The position numbers were made by a program, and so were the translations under genes. Shown here piece by piece: positions 12,444-21,453 of a stretch of DNA of 40,546 nucleotides. How positions within the stretch are numbered: the stretch's first letter is position 1; each line of letters opens with the position of its first letter. This stretch comes from a bacterium (GTDB lineage Bacteria > Bacillota > Clostridia > Lachnospirales > Lachnospiraceae): assembly GCA_029227655.1 (NCBI GenBank), contig JAQYAI010000073.1, positions 1-40,546 of the forward strand, in the 5' to 3' direction. A model generated the notes under the pieces. The model had not been told where the DNA came from. It was given only the letters and a program-made list of their open reading frames with translations, and made no database searches.

Positions 12444-13157
12444 ATGAGTAAATTATTTGATGAAAAATTAAGTGCATTAGGGATAACTCTTACGGAAAAT
12501 CAGTATGAACAGTTTGATAAATATTACGAATTACTTGTTGAGTGGAATAAAGTAATGAATCTAACGGGAATTACTGAATATGAAGAAGTAAATGAAAAGC
12601 ATTTTATAGACAGTCTTTCCATTGTAAAAGTTGTTGATATAAGTAAGGTAAATACAGTTATCGATATTGGGACTGGAGCAGGATTTCCTGGAATCCCATT
12701 AAAAATAGCTTTTCCTCATTTGAAAATAACGTTATTGGACTCATTGAATAAAAGAATTAAATATCTGAATACAGTAATAGAAAATCTGGGTTTGGAAGAT
12801 ATCCAGACAATTCATGGAAGAGCAGAAGATTTTGCTCGGAAAGAGGAACACAGAGAACAATATGATATTGTAGTTTCAAGGGCAGTTGCAAATTTATCAA
12901 CATTGTCAGAATTATGTATACCTTATGTCAAAATAGGTGGAATGTTTATTCCGTACAAATCAGGCGAAATTGAAGAAGAAGTAAAAGAAGCACAGACTGC
13001 AATAAAAATATTGGGAGCAAGGAAAAAGGAGATTATTAAATTCACATTACCTGGAAGTGATATCAATAGATCATTCGTGAAGATTGAAAAAGTGAAGAAT
13101 ACAGGAAAAAAATTTCCACGCAAAGCAGGACTACCAGGAAAAGAGCCAATTAAATAA
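12444..13157 (+). CDS. rsmG: 16S rRNA (guanine527-N7)-methyltransferase RsmG
   Basis: SAM-dependent methyltransferase of the small ribosomal subunit RNA. The 237-residue product has the N-terminal YYELLVEWNKVMNLTGI stretch, motif I VIDIGTGAGFPGIPLKIAFP, motif II (LLDSLNKRIKYLN) and VVSRAVANL, all diagnostic. AGGAG precedes ATG 12444. The first parS site begins two bases after the stop codon. Confidence 0.96.
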   Translation: MSKLFDEKLSALGITLTENQYEQFDKYYELLVEWNKVMNLTGITEYEEVNEKHFIDSLSIVKVVDISKVNTVIDIGTGAGFPGIPLKIAFPHLKITLLDSLNKRIKYLNTVIENLGLEDIQTIHGRAEDFARKEEHREQYDIVVSRAVANLSTLSELCIPYVKIGGMFIPYKSGEIEEEVKEAQTAIKILGARKKEIIKFTLPGSDINRSFVKIEKVKNTGKKFPRKAGLPGKEPIK

Positions 13158-13158
13158 T

Positions 13159-13174
13159 TGTTTCACGTGAAACA
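13159..13174. promoter_or_regulatory. parS centromere site 1
   Basis: TGTTTCACGTGAAACA, an exact match to the Firmicutes parS consensus bound by ParB/Spo0J. It begins two bases after rsmG and sits upstream of parA/parB. Confidence 0.95.
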
Positions 13175-13195
13175 TTCTTTTATGTTTAACAGATT

Positions 13196-13226
13196 AACAC
13201 ATCCTGATTACAGGGTGTGTTTTTTC
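13196..13226 (+). terminator. terminator after rsmG, between the two parS sites
   Basis: AACACATCCTG and CAGGGTGTGTT pair over 11 positions (one G-T) around an ATTA loop, followed by T5C. It separates the mnmE-mnmG-rsmG transcript from parA-parB. Confidence 0.85.
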
Positions 13227-13268
13227 TATAATACGACAATATAAAAAAATGTTCTGACTAGTTATAGA

Positions 13269-13284
13269 TGTTTCACGTGAAACA
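13269..13284. promoter_or_regulatory. parS centromere site 2 in a 30-bp palindrome
   Basis: A second exact TGTTTCACGTGAAACA. The perfect symmetry continues outward seven bases on each side, making a 30-bp perfect palindrome at 13262-13291. It lies about 120 bases upstream of parA, so ParB spreading from it may also affect the parA promoter. Confidence 0.95.
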
Positions 13285-13406
13285 TCTATAAACGATATGT
13301 TTTTTAAAATTAATTATAGAAATCGGGTAGAAATAAGAACGATTTAATGATACAATATCTTTGTGACAAATTTTGAAAACCGCCGTTAAGAAAGGGGTAA
13401 ACTTTG

Positions 13407-14180
13407 ATGGGAAGAATAATTGCGGTTGCAAATCAGAAGGGCGGAGTAGGTAAGACTACTACAGCTATTAATTTGTCGTCTTGCCTTGCTGCAAAGGGAC
13501 AGAAAGTGCTTGCAATTGACATGGATCCACAGGGAAATATGACAAGTGGATTAAGTGTTGATAAGGATGAAGTCGAGTACACTGTCTATGATTTGTTGAT
13601 AGGGGAAACAGACGTAGAACAAGTGATTTGCAGAGAAGTATTTGAAAATTTAGATGTTTTACCAACTAATATAGATCTTTCGGGAGCAGAAATTGAATTA
13701 TTAGATGCGGATAATAAGCAGTTTATATTAAGAGATAAGATAAGTCAGATAAGAGATAATTATGATTTTGTTATTATTGACTGTCCACCGTCACTTAGTA
13801 TGCTGACTATTAATGCATTAACTACAGCAGATACTGTGTTAGTTCCAATTCAGTGTGAATACTATGCTTTGGAAGGACTTAGTCAGTTGATGAAGACAAT
13901 TGAACTGGTTCAGACTCGTCTTAATGAAACTTTAAAAATGGAAGGTGTTGTGTTTACAATGTATGATGCAAGAACAAATCTTTCATTACAGGTCGTTGAA
14001 AATGTAAAGGACAATTTGAATCAGACGATTTATAAGACTATTATTCCAAGAAATATTAGATTAGCAGAAGCACCAAGTCATGGACTTCCAATTAATCACT
14101 ATGATCCAAGATCAACAGGTTCAGAAAGTTATATGATGTTAGCAGATGAAGTTATTAATCGTGAAAATGAAATAATCTGA
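13407..14180 (+). CDS. soj: chromosome partitioning ATPase ParA/Soj
   Basis: Walker-type ATPase that works with ParB in origin segregation and, in Bacillus, regulates DnaA. The 257-residue product has the deviant Walker A KGGVGKTT near residue 11, FVIIDCPPSL as Walker B, and ends as the short Soj type with no N-terminal DNA-binding extension. The frame opens with TTG 13404, but ATG 13407 has AAAGGGG 9 bases upstream and is the better start. Followed by parB after 34 bases. Confidence 0.95.
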   Translation: MGRIIAVANQKGGVGKTTTAINLSSCLAAKGQKVLAIDMDPQGNMTSGLSVDKDEVEYTVYDLLIGETDVEQVICREVFENLDVLPTNIDLSGAEIELLDADNKQFILRDKISQIRDNYDFVIIDCPPSLSMLTINALTTADTVLVPIQCEYYALEGLSQLMKTIELVQTRLNETLKMEGVVFTMYDARTNLSLQVVENVKDNLNQTIYKTIIPRNIRLAEAPSHGLPINHYDPRSTGSESYMMLADEVINRENEII

Positions 14181-14214
14181 GATTATAACTGGTAGATTAT
14201 AGAAGGAGAAAAAA

Positions 14215-15120
14215 ATGGCAGTAAAGCGTAGTGGACTTGGAAAGGGATTAGATAGTTTAATTCCTGACACAAAAATGGAAAAAAAGATGATTAAACCAGT
14301 AGTAAAAGAAGAAACGACTGCTGGAAATGGTCAGACAATGATGAAAATAAATGATGTAGAGCCAAATCGTGATCAGCCAAGAAAACATTTTGAAGAAGAT
14401 GCTTTATTAGAATTGGCTGATTCTATTAAACAGTTTGGTGTTCTTCAGCCATTGATTGTACAGAAAAGAAAAGACTATTATGAAATAATTGCAGGTGAAA
14501 GAAGATGGAGAGCAGCAAAGCTTGCTGGTGTCAAAGAAGTACCTGTAATTGTAAAAGAATATACAGATCAGGAAATCCTGGAAATATCATTGATTGAAAA
14601 TATTCAGAGAGAAAATCTGAATCCAATTGAAGAAGCCATGGCATTTAAAAAGCTTATCAATGAGTTTAAATTAAAACAAGATGAAGTTGCTGAAAGAGTA
14701 TCAAAGAGCAGAACAGCTGTGACGAACTCTATGCGTTTGTTAAAATTGGGAGAGAAAGTTCAGCAGATGATAATTGATGATATGATTTCTACCGGGCATG
14801 CGAGAGCACTTCTTGCGATTGATGATGCAGAGCAGCAGTATTTGCTTGCTACAAAGATTTTTGATGAGAAACTGAGTGTACGAGAAACAGAAAAACTTGT
14901 AAAGGATATCAAGAATCCTAAGAAAGAACAGCCTAAGAAAGAAGTCAAGAATTCATTTATATATGAAGACCTAGAAGAACGTATGAAAAGTGTGATTGGA
15001 ACAAAAGTTCATGTGAATCATAAACCAAATGGTAAAGGAAAAATTGAAATTGAATATTATTCTGACACAGAACTCGAACGTATATTCGAATTATTAATGT
15101 CGGTACGTGGAGGAGAATAA
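14215..15120 (+). CDS. spo0J: chromosome partitioning protein ParB/Spo0J
   Basis: CTPase and parS-binding protein that loads as a clamp at the nearby parS sites. The 301-residue product starts with the ParA-interacting LGKGLDSLIP, then the CTP-binding motif box II GERRWRAAKLAG, ENIQRENLNPIEEA, a helix-turn-helix around residues 160-185 (QDEVAERVSKSRTAVTNSMRLL) and a C-terminal dimer domain. AGAAGGAG precedes the ATG. Confidence 0.96.
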   Translation: MAVKRSGLGKGLDSLIPDTKMEKKMIKPVVKEETTAGNGQTMMKINDVEPNRDQPRKHFEEDALLELADSIKQFGVLQPLIVQKRKDYYEIIAGERRWRAAKLAGVKEVPVIVKEYTDQEILEISLIENIQRENLNPIEEAMAFKKLINEFKLKQDEVAERVSKSRTAVTNSMRLLKLGEKVQQMIIDDMISTGHARALLAIDDAEQQYLLATKIFDEKLSVRETEKLVKDIKNPKKEQPKKEVKNSFIYEDLEERMKSVIGTKVHVNHKPNGKGKIEIEYYSDTELERIFELLMSVRGGE

Positions 15121-15121
15121 T

Positions 15122-15658
15122 ATGGAAAGTAAGATTTTAGCAGCCATTGGAATAGACCCGGCATATATATTTATAATTTTGATTATTTTGATTATTATTC
15201 TGTTTATGCTCGTAATAAATGTAAATATGAAGTATAAAAGACTGAAAAGCAGCTATTCATCTTTTATGCGTGGAAAAGATGGAAAAAATCTGGAAAGAAG
15301 TATTTTAGAAAAGTTTGATGAATTAGATGAAGTTGAAGCAAATGTAAAGAAAAATACTTCGGACATTAAAGAATTATTCCATGATATGGAGAAAGATTAC
15401 CAAAAAGTAGGTATTGTAAAATACGATGCATTTAATGAAATGGGTGGTAATCTTAGTTTTGCAATTACCTTATTAGATGGAAATAATAGTGGATTTATTT
15501 TAAATGCAATGCATAGTCGAGAAGGATGCTACACATATGTAAAGGAGATTGTCCGTGGAGAAAGTTATATAGAGCTTGCGGAAGAAGAGGCTCAGTCTCT
15601 CGAAAAAGCAATTTACCAGGAAGTATGTGATCCGGAAGTACAGTCAATACTTAAATAA
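15122..15658 (+). CDS. DUF4446 membrane protein
   Basis: 178-residue protein with one strong transmembrane helix at about residues 12-34 (IFIILIILIIILFMLVINV) followed by a helical, charged cytosolic part and a compact C-terminal domain (YQKVGIVKYDAFNEMGGNLSF, split here: YDAFNEMGGNLSFAI and ILNAMHSREGCYTYVKEI). This matches the DUF4446 family, which is regularly found just downstream of parB in Clostridia; its function is not known. Start ATG 15122 has GGAGGAG eight bases upstream, and that site overlaps the end of parB, implying coupled translation. Confidence 0.85.
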   Translation: MESKILAAIGIDPAYIFIILIILIIILFMLVINVNMKYKRLKSSYSSFMRGKDGKNLERSILEKFDELDEVEANVKKNTSDIKELFHDMEKDYQKVGIVKYDAFNEMGGNLSFAITLLDGNNSGFILNAMHSREGCYTYVKEIVRGESYIELAEEEAQSLEKAIYQEVCDPEVQSILK

Positions 15659-15708
15659 ACATTGATTTGCAGATATCATAATTTATTTATCAAGAAGGAG
15701 AAGAGAAA

Positions 15709-16989
15709 ATGATAGACATTAAATTTTTAAGAACAAACCCAGATGCAGTAAAAGAAAATATTAAAAAGAAATTTCAGGATGAAAAACTTCCATTAGTGGA
15801 TGAAGTTCTTGCTCTTGATATTAGAAATCGTGAAATTAAGGGTGAGGTAGAAGTTCTTCGTGCTGAAAAGAATAAAATTTCTAAACAGATTGGTGCTTGT
15901 ATGGCACAGGGCAAAAAAGAAGAGGCTGAAGAATTAAAAAAACAGGTTCAGGCTAATGCTGACAGAGTTGAATCATTATCAACAGAAGAAAAAGAAGTAG
16001 AAGAAAAAATCAAAAAGATTATGATGACCATTCCAAACATCATTGATCCATCAGTACCAATTGGTAAAGATGACAGTGAAAATGTGGAAATTGAAAAATT
16101 TGGTGAACCAGTTGTTCCGGATTATGAAATTCCATATCATACAGAAATCATGGAAAAAATTAATGGTATTGATCTTGATGCTGCAGGAAAAGTGGCAGGA
16201 AATGGTTTCTATTACTTAATGGGAGATATTGCAAGACTTCATTCGGCAGTTATTTCTTATGCGAGAGATTTCATGATTGATAAAGGATTTACTTACTGTA
16301 TTCCACCTTTCATGATCAGAAGTAACGTAGTTACTGGTGTAATGAGCTTTGCTGAAATGGACTCAATGATGTACAAAATTGAAGGTGAAGATTTGTACCT
16401 TATCGGCACAAGTGAACATTCAATGATCGGTAAATTCATTGATACAATGACAGATGAAGCAAAACTTCCACAGACACTTACTTCTTACTCACCATGTTTC
16501 CGTAAAGAAAAAGGTGCACATGGTATCGAAGAACGTGGTGTATACAGAATTCATCAGTTTGAAAAACAGGAAATGATCGTAGTTTGCAAACCAGAAGAAA
16601 GCAAAGAATGGTACGACAAAATGTGGAGCTACACAGTAGAGTTATTCCGTTCATTAGACATTCCTGTCCGTACACTTGAATGTTGTTCTGGAGATCTTGC
16701 AGACCTTAAAGTAAAATCTTGCGACGTAGAAGCCTGGTCACCAAGACAGAAAAAATACTTTGAAGTTGGAAGCTGCTCTAACTTAGGAGATGCTCAGGCA
16801 AGACGCCTTAACATCCGCGTAAAAGCAGAAGACGGAACAAAATATTTTGCACATACTCTTAACAACACTGTATGTGCACCACCTAGAATGCTTATTGCAT
16901 TTCTTGAAAACAATCTTCAGGCTGACGGATCAATCAGAATTCCGGAAGCACTTCGTCCATATATGGGTGGAAAAACGGAAATCAGATAG
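15709..16989 (+). CDS. serS: serine--tRNA ligase
   Basis: Class II aminoacyl-tRNA synthetase charging tRNA-Ser (and tRNA-Sec where present). The 426-residue product starts MIDIKFLRTNPDAVKENI, has the long N-terminal antiparallel coiled coil (about residues 30-105), motif 2 (FRKEKGAHGIEERGVYRIHQF, i.e. FRKEKG...YRIHQFEK) and motif 3 with NNTVCAPPRMLIAFLEN. The commoner motif 3 reads LNGSGLAVGRT(L)IA, so the NNTVCAPPRML variant places this in the clostridial subgroup. No T-box leader fits in the 50-base gap upstream. AGAAGGAG precedes ATG. Confidence 0.95.
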   Translation: MIDIKFLRTNPDAVKENIKKKFQDEKLPLVDEVLALDIRNREIKGEVEVLRAEKNKISKQIGACMAQGKKEEAEELKKQVQANADRVESLSTEEKEVEEKIKKIMMTIPNIIDPSVPIGKDDSENVEIEKFGEPVVPDYEIPYHTEIMEKINGIDLDAAGKVAGNGFYYLMGDIARLHSAVISYARDFMIDKGFTYCIPPFMIRSNVVTGVMSFAEMDSMMYKIEGEDLYLIGTSEHSMIGKFIDTMTDEAKLPQTLTSYSPCFRKEKGAHGIEERGVYRIHQFEKQEMIVVCKPEESKEWYDKMWSYTVELFRSLDIPVRTLECCSGDLADLKVKSCDVEAWSPRQKKYFEVGSCSNLGDAQARRLNIRVKAEDGTKYFAHTLNNTVCAPPRMLIAFLENNLQADGSIRIPEALRPYMGGKTEIR

Positions 16990-17007
16990 TTTTAACGAGG
17001 GTAAATT

Positions 17008-17883
17008 GTGCATAAATTTTTAAAATCCATCGGATTTCACAAAATAAACTCTGACAAAGAGTGGAATCAGATTCTTCAGAACATCGAAGAAAATTTTACT
17101 GAATATGAACGTATTTCTCTGGAAGAAGGGTTGGATTTCTGCGAACTGCGAAAAGAATGTGGTGACAGAATCGGAATCAGTTCATTCGGACAGGTAGATG
17201 AAGAAGACAGATATTCCAGAGAATATTATGTACCATACCTAAAAGGGACTGGAGTTACTACGTATGCAGATGTAATCGTAGAACGCAAAAGTGATGTAGA
17301 GGCATATATTGGAATTTGTGAAGATGTGAGAATAGGCGCCAGCCTTATTTTCCATCTTCTAAATGGAATCGAATATATGGTAGAAAGCGACAGAGGTCTC
17401 TTTGTCAGAAGTTCAACCTCTGTGACACTCTCAGGACTTGCAAATTATGGAACGGTATTATTGCCAGTCATGAAAAGCAAGGAGCAGGAAGAAAGCTGGA
17501 GAGAAGAGCTACAGAATCGAAGCAGACTTCTGGATGCAGCCAGAGAAGGCGATCCGAATGCAATGGAAAGTCTCACTCTGGATGATATTGATACATATAC
17601 AGAAGTTTCTGTCAGACTACAGACAGAAGATGTTTATACAATTATTGACACCTACTTCATGCCGTATGGAGCAGAGTGTGATAAGTATGCCATACTTGGT
17701 GAAATCATCAATATGAGTATTGTAGAAAATAAAATTTCAAGAGAATGTATTTATATACTTACATTAGAGGTAAATGGATTGGAATTCGATGTAAGTGTAC
17801 CGATAGACAGTGTGATTGGAGAGCCGGAGATTGGAAGAAGATTCAAGGCGGATATCTGGCTGCAGGGGTATATTAACTTTTAA
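17008..17883 (+). CDS. DUF3881 family protein
   Basis: 291-residue soluble protein of unknown function, MHKFLKSIGFHKINSDKEW at the N-terminus. I recognise it as the DUF3881 type found in Lachnospiraceae, from overall similarity only. There are no transmembrane helices or catalytic motif that I can identify; the composition is acidic, with a repeated alpha/beta appearance. The start codon is GTG, preceded by GAGGGT. It follows serS by 18 bases and is 19 bases before the radical SAM gene, so the three may be one transcript. Confidence 0.65.
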   Translation: MHKFLKSIGFHKINSDKEWNQILQNIEENFTEYERISLEEGLDFCELRKECGDRIGISSFGQVDEEDRYSREYYVPYLKGTGVTTYADVIVERKSDVEAYIGICEDVRIGASLIFHLLNGIEYMVESDRGLFVRSSTSVTLSGLANYGTVLLPVMKSKEQEESWREELQNRSRLLDAAREGDPNAMESLTLDDIDTYTEVSVRLQTEDVYTIIDTYFMPYGAECDKYAILGEIINMSIVENKISRECIYILTLEVNGLEFDVSVPIDSVIGEPEIGRRFKADIWLQGYINF

Positions 17884-17902
17884 AAGAAGTGGGAGGTTCA
17901 TT

Positions 17903-18733
17903 ATGTACAAATCAAGAACAATTTATTATCCACAAAGTGAAATTCATACACCTTTGATTCCTGTCGCATCGGGATGTCCACATAATAAATGCAAGTTCTG
18001 TTCCATGTTCAAGGAACAGCCTTACGAAGAACTTGATATAGATGATATCGAATATGAGCTTAAAAATCTTCAAGAATATACGGAAAAAATCTTTATCACC
18101 GGTGCAGATCCAATGGCGATCGGATTTAAGAAGATGATGCTGGTTCTGAAGAAAGTGAAAAAATATGCGCCATATTGTGCATGCGTGGCGGCATATGCTT
18201 CTGTGCGGAGTATAGCAACATATTCGGTAGAAGAATTGAAAGAACTGCATGATGCAGGACTTAGACTATTATATATTGGTTTTGAATCAGGCTGGGACTA
18301 TGCTTTGAATCTGATGGGAAAGGGTCATACCGTGGAGATGGCAATTGAACAGGGAAAGAAGCTGAACCAGGCGAATATCATGTTCAATGCGATTGTCATG
18401 TATGGAATTGCCGGCAAGGGAAAGAGTGTGGAAAATGCAATCAAAACGGCAGAAATGTTGAATCAGTTCGATTCGTATAAAATCGTAACGATGAATCTGA
18501 CAGTTTTTGAAATGACTGAGCTTGCAAAGATGGTGCAGAATAAAGAATTTGTACAGGCGGACACGAATGAAAAGTTATTAGAAATTAAGACGCTTCTGGA
18601 ACATTTGGAAGTAAAAAAAGCAACCATATTTGATACGACTCACACAACTAATCTTATAAAACTTGAGGGAACGCTTCCTGAAGCGAAAGAGAGATTAATT
18701 AAGGAAATACCGTTGATATTTCCAATCAAATAA
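17903..18733 (+). CDS. radical SAM protein with CX4CX2C cluster motif
   Basis: Probable Fe-S/SAM radical enzyme of 276 residues; substrate unknown. The cluster cysteines are C25, C30 and C33 in GCPHNKCKFC, so spacing is CX4CX2C instead of the usual CX3CX2C. Downstream there is the expected barrel pattern: FITGADPMAIG (strand 2, GGE-like position), RLLYIGFESGWD (GxESG, SAM-contacting) and NAIVMYGIAGKG. These resemble the B12-independent Elp3/YgiQ-like coproporphyrinogen-type group. Start ATG 17903 has GGGAGG seven bases upstream; the frame is open further 5' but that is inside DUF3881. Ends at a two-way terminator. Confidence 0.8.
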   Translation: MYKSRTIYYPQSEIHTPLIPVASGCPHNKCKFCSMFKEQPYEELDIDDIEYELKNLQEYTEKIFITGADPMAIGFKKMMLVLKKVKKYAPYCACVAAYASVRSIATYSVEELKELHDAGLRLLYIGFESGWDYALNLMGKGHTVEMAIEQGKKLNQANIMFNAIVMYGIAGKGKSVENAIKTAEMLNQFDSYKIVTMNLTVFEMTELAKMVQNKEFVQADTNEKLLEIKTLLEHLEVKKATIFDTTHTTNLIKLEGTLPEAKERLIKEIPLIFPIK

Positions 18734-18736
18734 AAC

Positions 18737-18770
18737 AACAGGAACTGTGAATTTTTTCACAGTTCCTGTT
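18737..18770. terminator. bidirectional terminator between convergent genes
   Basis: AACAGGAACTGTGA and its exact complement TCACAGTTCCTGTT (14-bp stem) around a six-base loop ATTTTT. It serves the radical SAM gene on the plus strand and the phosphodiesterase on the minus strand. Confidence 0.85.
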
Positions 18771-18796
18771 TATGCATTCATATGCAAATATAAAAA

Positions 18797-19411
18797 TCAA
18801 TTTTCTGAGATTTTGGCATCATTAAACTCAAATACACATCTTTCAAAAGCATTAATGACGGTCGTATCACCGACCTGATCGAATCGTTTATGCTTTCTTC
18901 CATATTTCATATGTACATGCCCGTGAAGAAAATATTTTGGGTGATACTTATTCAGGAGCGTGTTAAATACTTCAAAACCACGATGTGCCAGATCATCGCT
19001 GTCGTTTAAGTGACGGGCCGGAGCATGTGTTACCAGGATGTCAAATCCACCATGTCGTAAAATAGAAAGCTGCATTTTCAGACATCGTAATTTCATTTCG
19101 AATTCGGTGTATTGGTGTTTACCATCGCGATAACGCATGGAACCACCCAAACCTAAGATGCGAACTCCGTTGTGTACATATATTTTTTCATCAATGCAAA
19201 TACATCCATCCGGTGGGATCTGCTCATAGATTCCATCATGGTTGCCATGAACATAAAGTACGGGTGCATTTGTAAATGTGGTAAGAAAAGAAAGGTATCT
19301 TGGGTCAAGATCGCCACATGAGATGATGAGGTCAATACCTTCTAATTTACTTTTTTCAAAATAATCCCAAAGATATGGGGATTCTTCGTCTGCTATTGCA
19401 AGTATTTTCAT
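18797..19411 (-). CDS. YfcE/MJ0936-like metallophosphoesterase
   Basis: 204-residue calcineurin-like phosphoesterase, probably cytosolic. Metal-binding motifs in order: ISCGDLDPRYL (GD-x), VHGNHDG (GNHD/E), VTHAPARHLN (H-A-P) and LHGHVHM (GHxH). The first motif, usually D-x-H, is here IADEES, so the His metal ligand is replaced by Glu. It begins only three bases after the BMP-like gene ends, so the two form an operon. Substrate is not predictable. Confidence 0.8.
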   Translation of the reverse strand: MKILAIADEESPYLWDYFEKSKLEGIDLIISCGDLDPRYLSFLTTFTNAPVLYVHGNHDGIYEQIPPDGCICIDEKIYVHNGVRILGLGGSMRYRDGKHQYTEFEMKLRCLKMQLSILRHGGFDILVTHAPARHLNDSDDLAHRGFEVFNTLLNKYHPKYFLHGHVHMKYGRKHKRFDQVGDTTVINAFERCVFEFNDAKISEN

Positions 19412-19414
19412 GGT

Positions 19415-21319
19415 TTATCCTTTCTTTTCAATTCCCTGCTGAGAAAAAAGTGGTAATGCGTTTTCTAATAGTTCATCTTCGGTAGGAATGTGTCCTACAA
19501 TATTTTCTGCGAGCCAGTCCATAGTCACTATTTCTTCTGGAGAAAGATTGCGGTAAGGATCGCTCTGGATGACACCATCCTGAGAATACAAGATTCCTGT
19601 AAATGGATTGAATTCACCCCTGCAGATTGTTTTCTTTAATAAGTCGACCAGACGCTGTGTTCCGATTGGAAGATTACGCGAACAGATAACATCAACGACA
19701 CCGGCAGACATGCCCCACCAGTAGTTGATCGCTTTTTTCTCAGATGGGTTATCATCGTATTTCCATGTCCCGTTCATGATCGTGCGGACAAGTTGTTCGT
19801 AAAATTTCCCCCAATGTAAGAGTGGCATTGCGAGATTCACAGGTTCCCCATCTGACATATGATAAATCCCAAAGTAGCGGGATGCTTCATCCGGGATAAT
19901 CATATCTTTTCCAGAAATACAGGAAGGTTTGATTCGTTCAATGTCTGCATCAATATCACAGTTTTTTGTACAAGGCCACTCAAGGTAAACTTTTGCACGT
20001 GGATTGATCATTTTTGCACCCAGAGCAAAGGCATTGATGTTGGCCAGCGTTCCATGAATCGGGTAATCCGCAATATAGACCAGTTTGTCATTTTCAGCCA
20101 TAGCACCTGCAATTGCACCCATCAGGAATTTAGCCTCATGCATACGTGCATAATATGTCCGGATATATCTGTGTGAAGTATGGACAGAACAGTTCAATAT
20201 TCTTACATTAGGATGGTCGATTGCAGCTTTTACGCTTGCCTGAGCGAAGGCTGCGGATGTTGTAAAAATAATATTGCATCCATCACTGACAGCCTGTTCA
20301 AGTGTGTCCTTGATGGTATCAATACTAGTATTGTCATATCTTATTGTAGTTACATTATCAGGAAAGGTCTGTTCCAGATGCATTCTTCCCAACTCATGAG
20401 CATAAGTCCAGGAAGAAGTGGAAGGAGTCTTATCGTTGATAAATGCAATCTTTAAATTTTGGACTCCTGGTGAGAGAAGTCGGGCAAGAAGATTCTTCTT
20501 TTCAGAAGAAGGATCTACTTTCAAATCAATCTTCTGCTCTTTTGTCAGAAGAACAAAATCCTCCCATGTCTTGTCAATCAAGGTGTTCAGTTCCTTGATC
20601 GGCATATCACAGATTTCTTTATAATCGTGCAGCTTCAGAAATGCCAGAAAAGCATCGCCCGGAGTGATGGAAAGATTGTGCTCTTTTGTCTTAAATTGTG
20701 ATGAAAATCGATAATAGATAGAGCGGAAATCCATACATTCGTCCTCAGTCCACGGCTCACCAGGCTTTTTACCCACTAATTCGATTAGTTTTTCAAAACT
20801 TCCTTCTTTCGTGAAATAGATGTAATTTATTTTTGTCAGATTGTAAAAGTCTAAAAATTCGTAGTAGATTTTATTTTCCAAATCGTCGGAGCGTTTTGGA
20901 ATGATTCGTGTGACATTACCCGGAACAGAGTCTACGTCAAAGTATTTTAAAACACTGACGCGCTTGTTTCCCTCTTCAACATAGAATTTATTCATATATT
21001 CGTAAGCCTTGATCGGGTCACGGATGCCTTCCTCCAGTTGGCTGTCACTGAGAGAAATCCATTTGCGGGCAAATTCTGTATCTTCTTCCAAGATAGGCAT
21101 GAAATTAGGTGCAAAAGAGTTGCTTCTTGCATTTGTTTTCGTTCCCACGACCTGATCGAGAGGTATTTTAACAAGGCCAAGAGGAACTTCAGAGTAGGAT
21201 CCTTTTGGCGGTAAAATGTCATCCAGAACCGGTAATGTAGCTTGCTTTTGTTGAAGAATTTTAAATTGGTAATCTTTTCGTCCTAGCTTATAAGCTTTTT
21301 CATAGTCTATTGTTGCCAT
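19415..21319 (-). CDS. fusion: ParB-like domain plus BMP/PnrA-type ligand-binding domain, no signal peptide
   Basis: 634-residue protein. The N-terminal part (about residues 45-130) reads like a ParB/sulfiredoxin-fold domain: VKIPLDQVVGTKTNAR, then GIRDPIKAYEY and YVEEGNKRVSVLKYFDV, equivalent to ParB box I/II. Residues about 300-600 resemble the Bmp/PnrA/Med family of purine-nucleoside-binding substrate proteins (KIAFINDKTPSTSSWTYAHE, NIIFTTSAAFAQASVKAA, VYIADYPIHGTLANINAFALG). Secreted members have a lipobox; this one has none and starts MATIDYEKAYKLGRK, so it is probably an intracellular sensor. The frame is open up to 21358, but ATG 21319 has GAGGGG upstream. In operon with the phosphodiesterase. 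Confidence 0.72.
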   Translation of the reverse strand: MATIDYEKAYKLGRKDYQFKILQQKQATLPVLDDILPPKGSYSEVPLGLVKIPLDQVVGTKTNARSNSFAPNFMPILEEDTEFARKWISLSDSQLEEGIRDPIKAYEYMNKFYVEEGNKRVSVLKYFDVDSVPGNVTRIIPKRSDDLENKIYYEFLDFYNLTKINYIYFTKEGSFEKLIELVGKKPGEPWTEDECMDFRSIYYRFSSQFKTKEHNLSITPGDAFLAFLKLHDYKEICDMPIKELNTLIDKTWEDFVLLTKEQKIDLKVDPSSEKKNLLARLLSPGVQNLKIAFINDKTPSTSSWTYAHELGRMHLEQTFPDNVTTIRYDNTSIDTIKDTLEQAVSDGCNIIFTTSAAFAQASVKAAIDHPNVRILNCSVHTSHRYIRTYYARMHEAKFLMGAIAGAMAENDKLVYIADYPIHGTLANINAFALGAKMINPRAKVYLEWPCTKNCDIDADIERIKPSCISGKDMIIPDEASRYFGIYHMSDGEPVNLAMPLLHWGKFYEQLVRTIMNGTWKYDDNPSEKKAINYWWGMSAGVVDVICSRNLPIGTQRLVDLLKKTICRGEFNPFTGILYSQDGVIQSDPYRNLSPEEIVTMDWLAENIVGHIPTEDELLENALPLFSQQGIEKKG

Positions 21320-21453
21320 AGTATATAACCCCTCTAGTGTATAAAAGATGATTAGCATCTGATGTAAATATTTATGATTATTTTACCTTTTCATTATATC
21401 ATTTTTGAAAAAAATATGGTAAAATATTCGCCAAAGAAAGAAGGATTTTACAA

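Noticed and set aside
15659-15708. T-box leader for serS
   Set aside because: Only 50 bases are available and no specifier hairpin or T-box sequence is visible.
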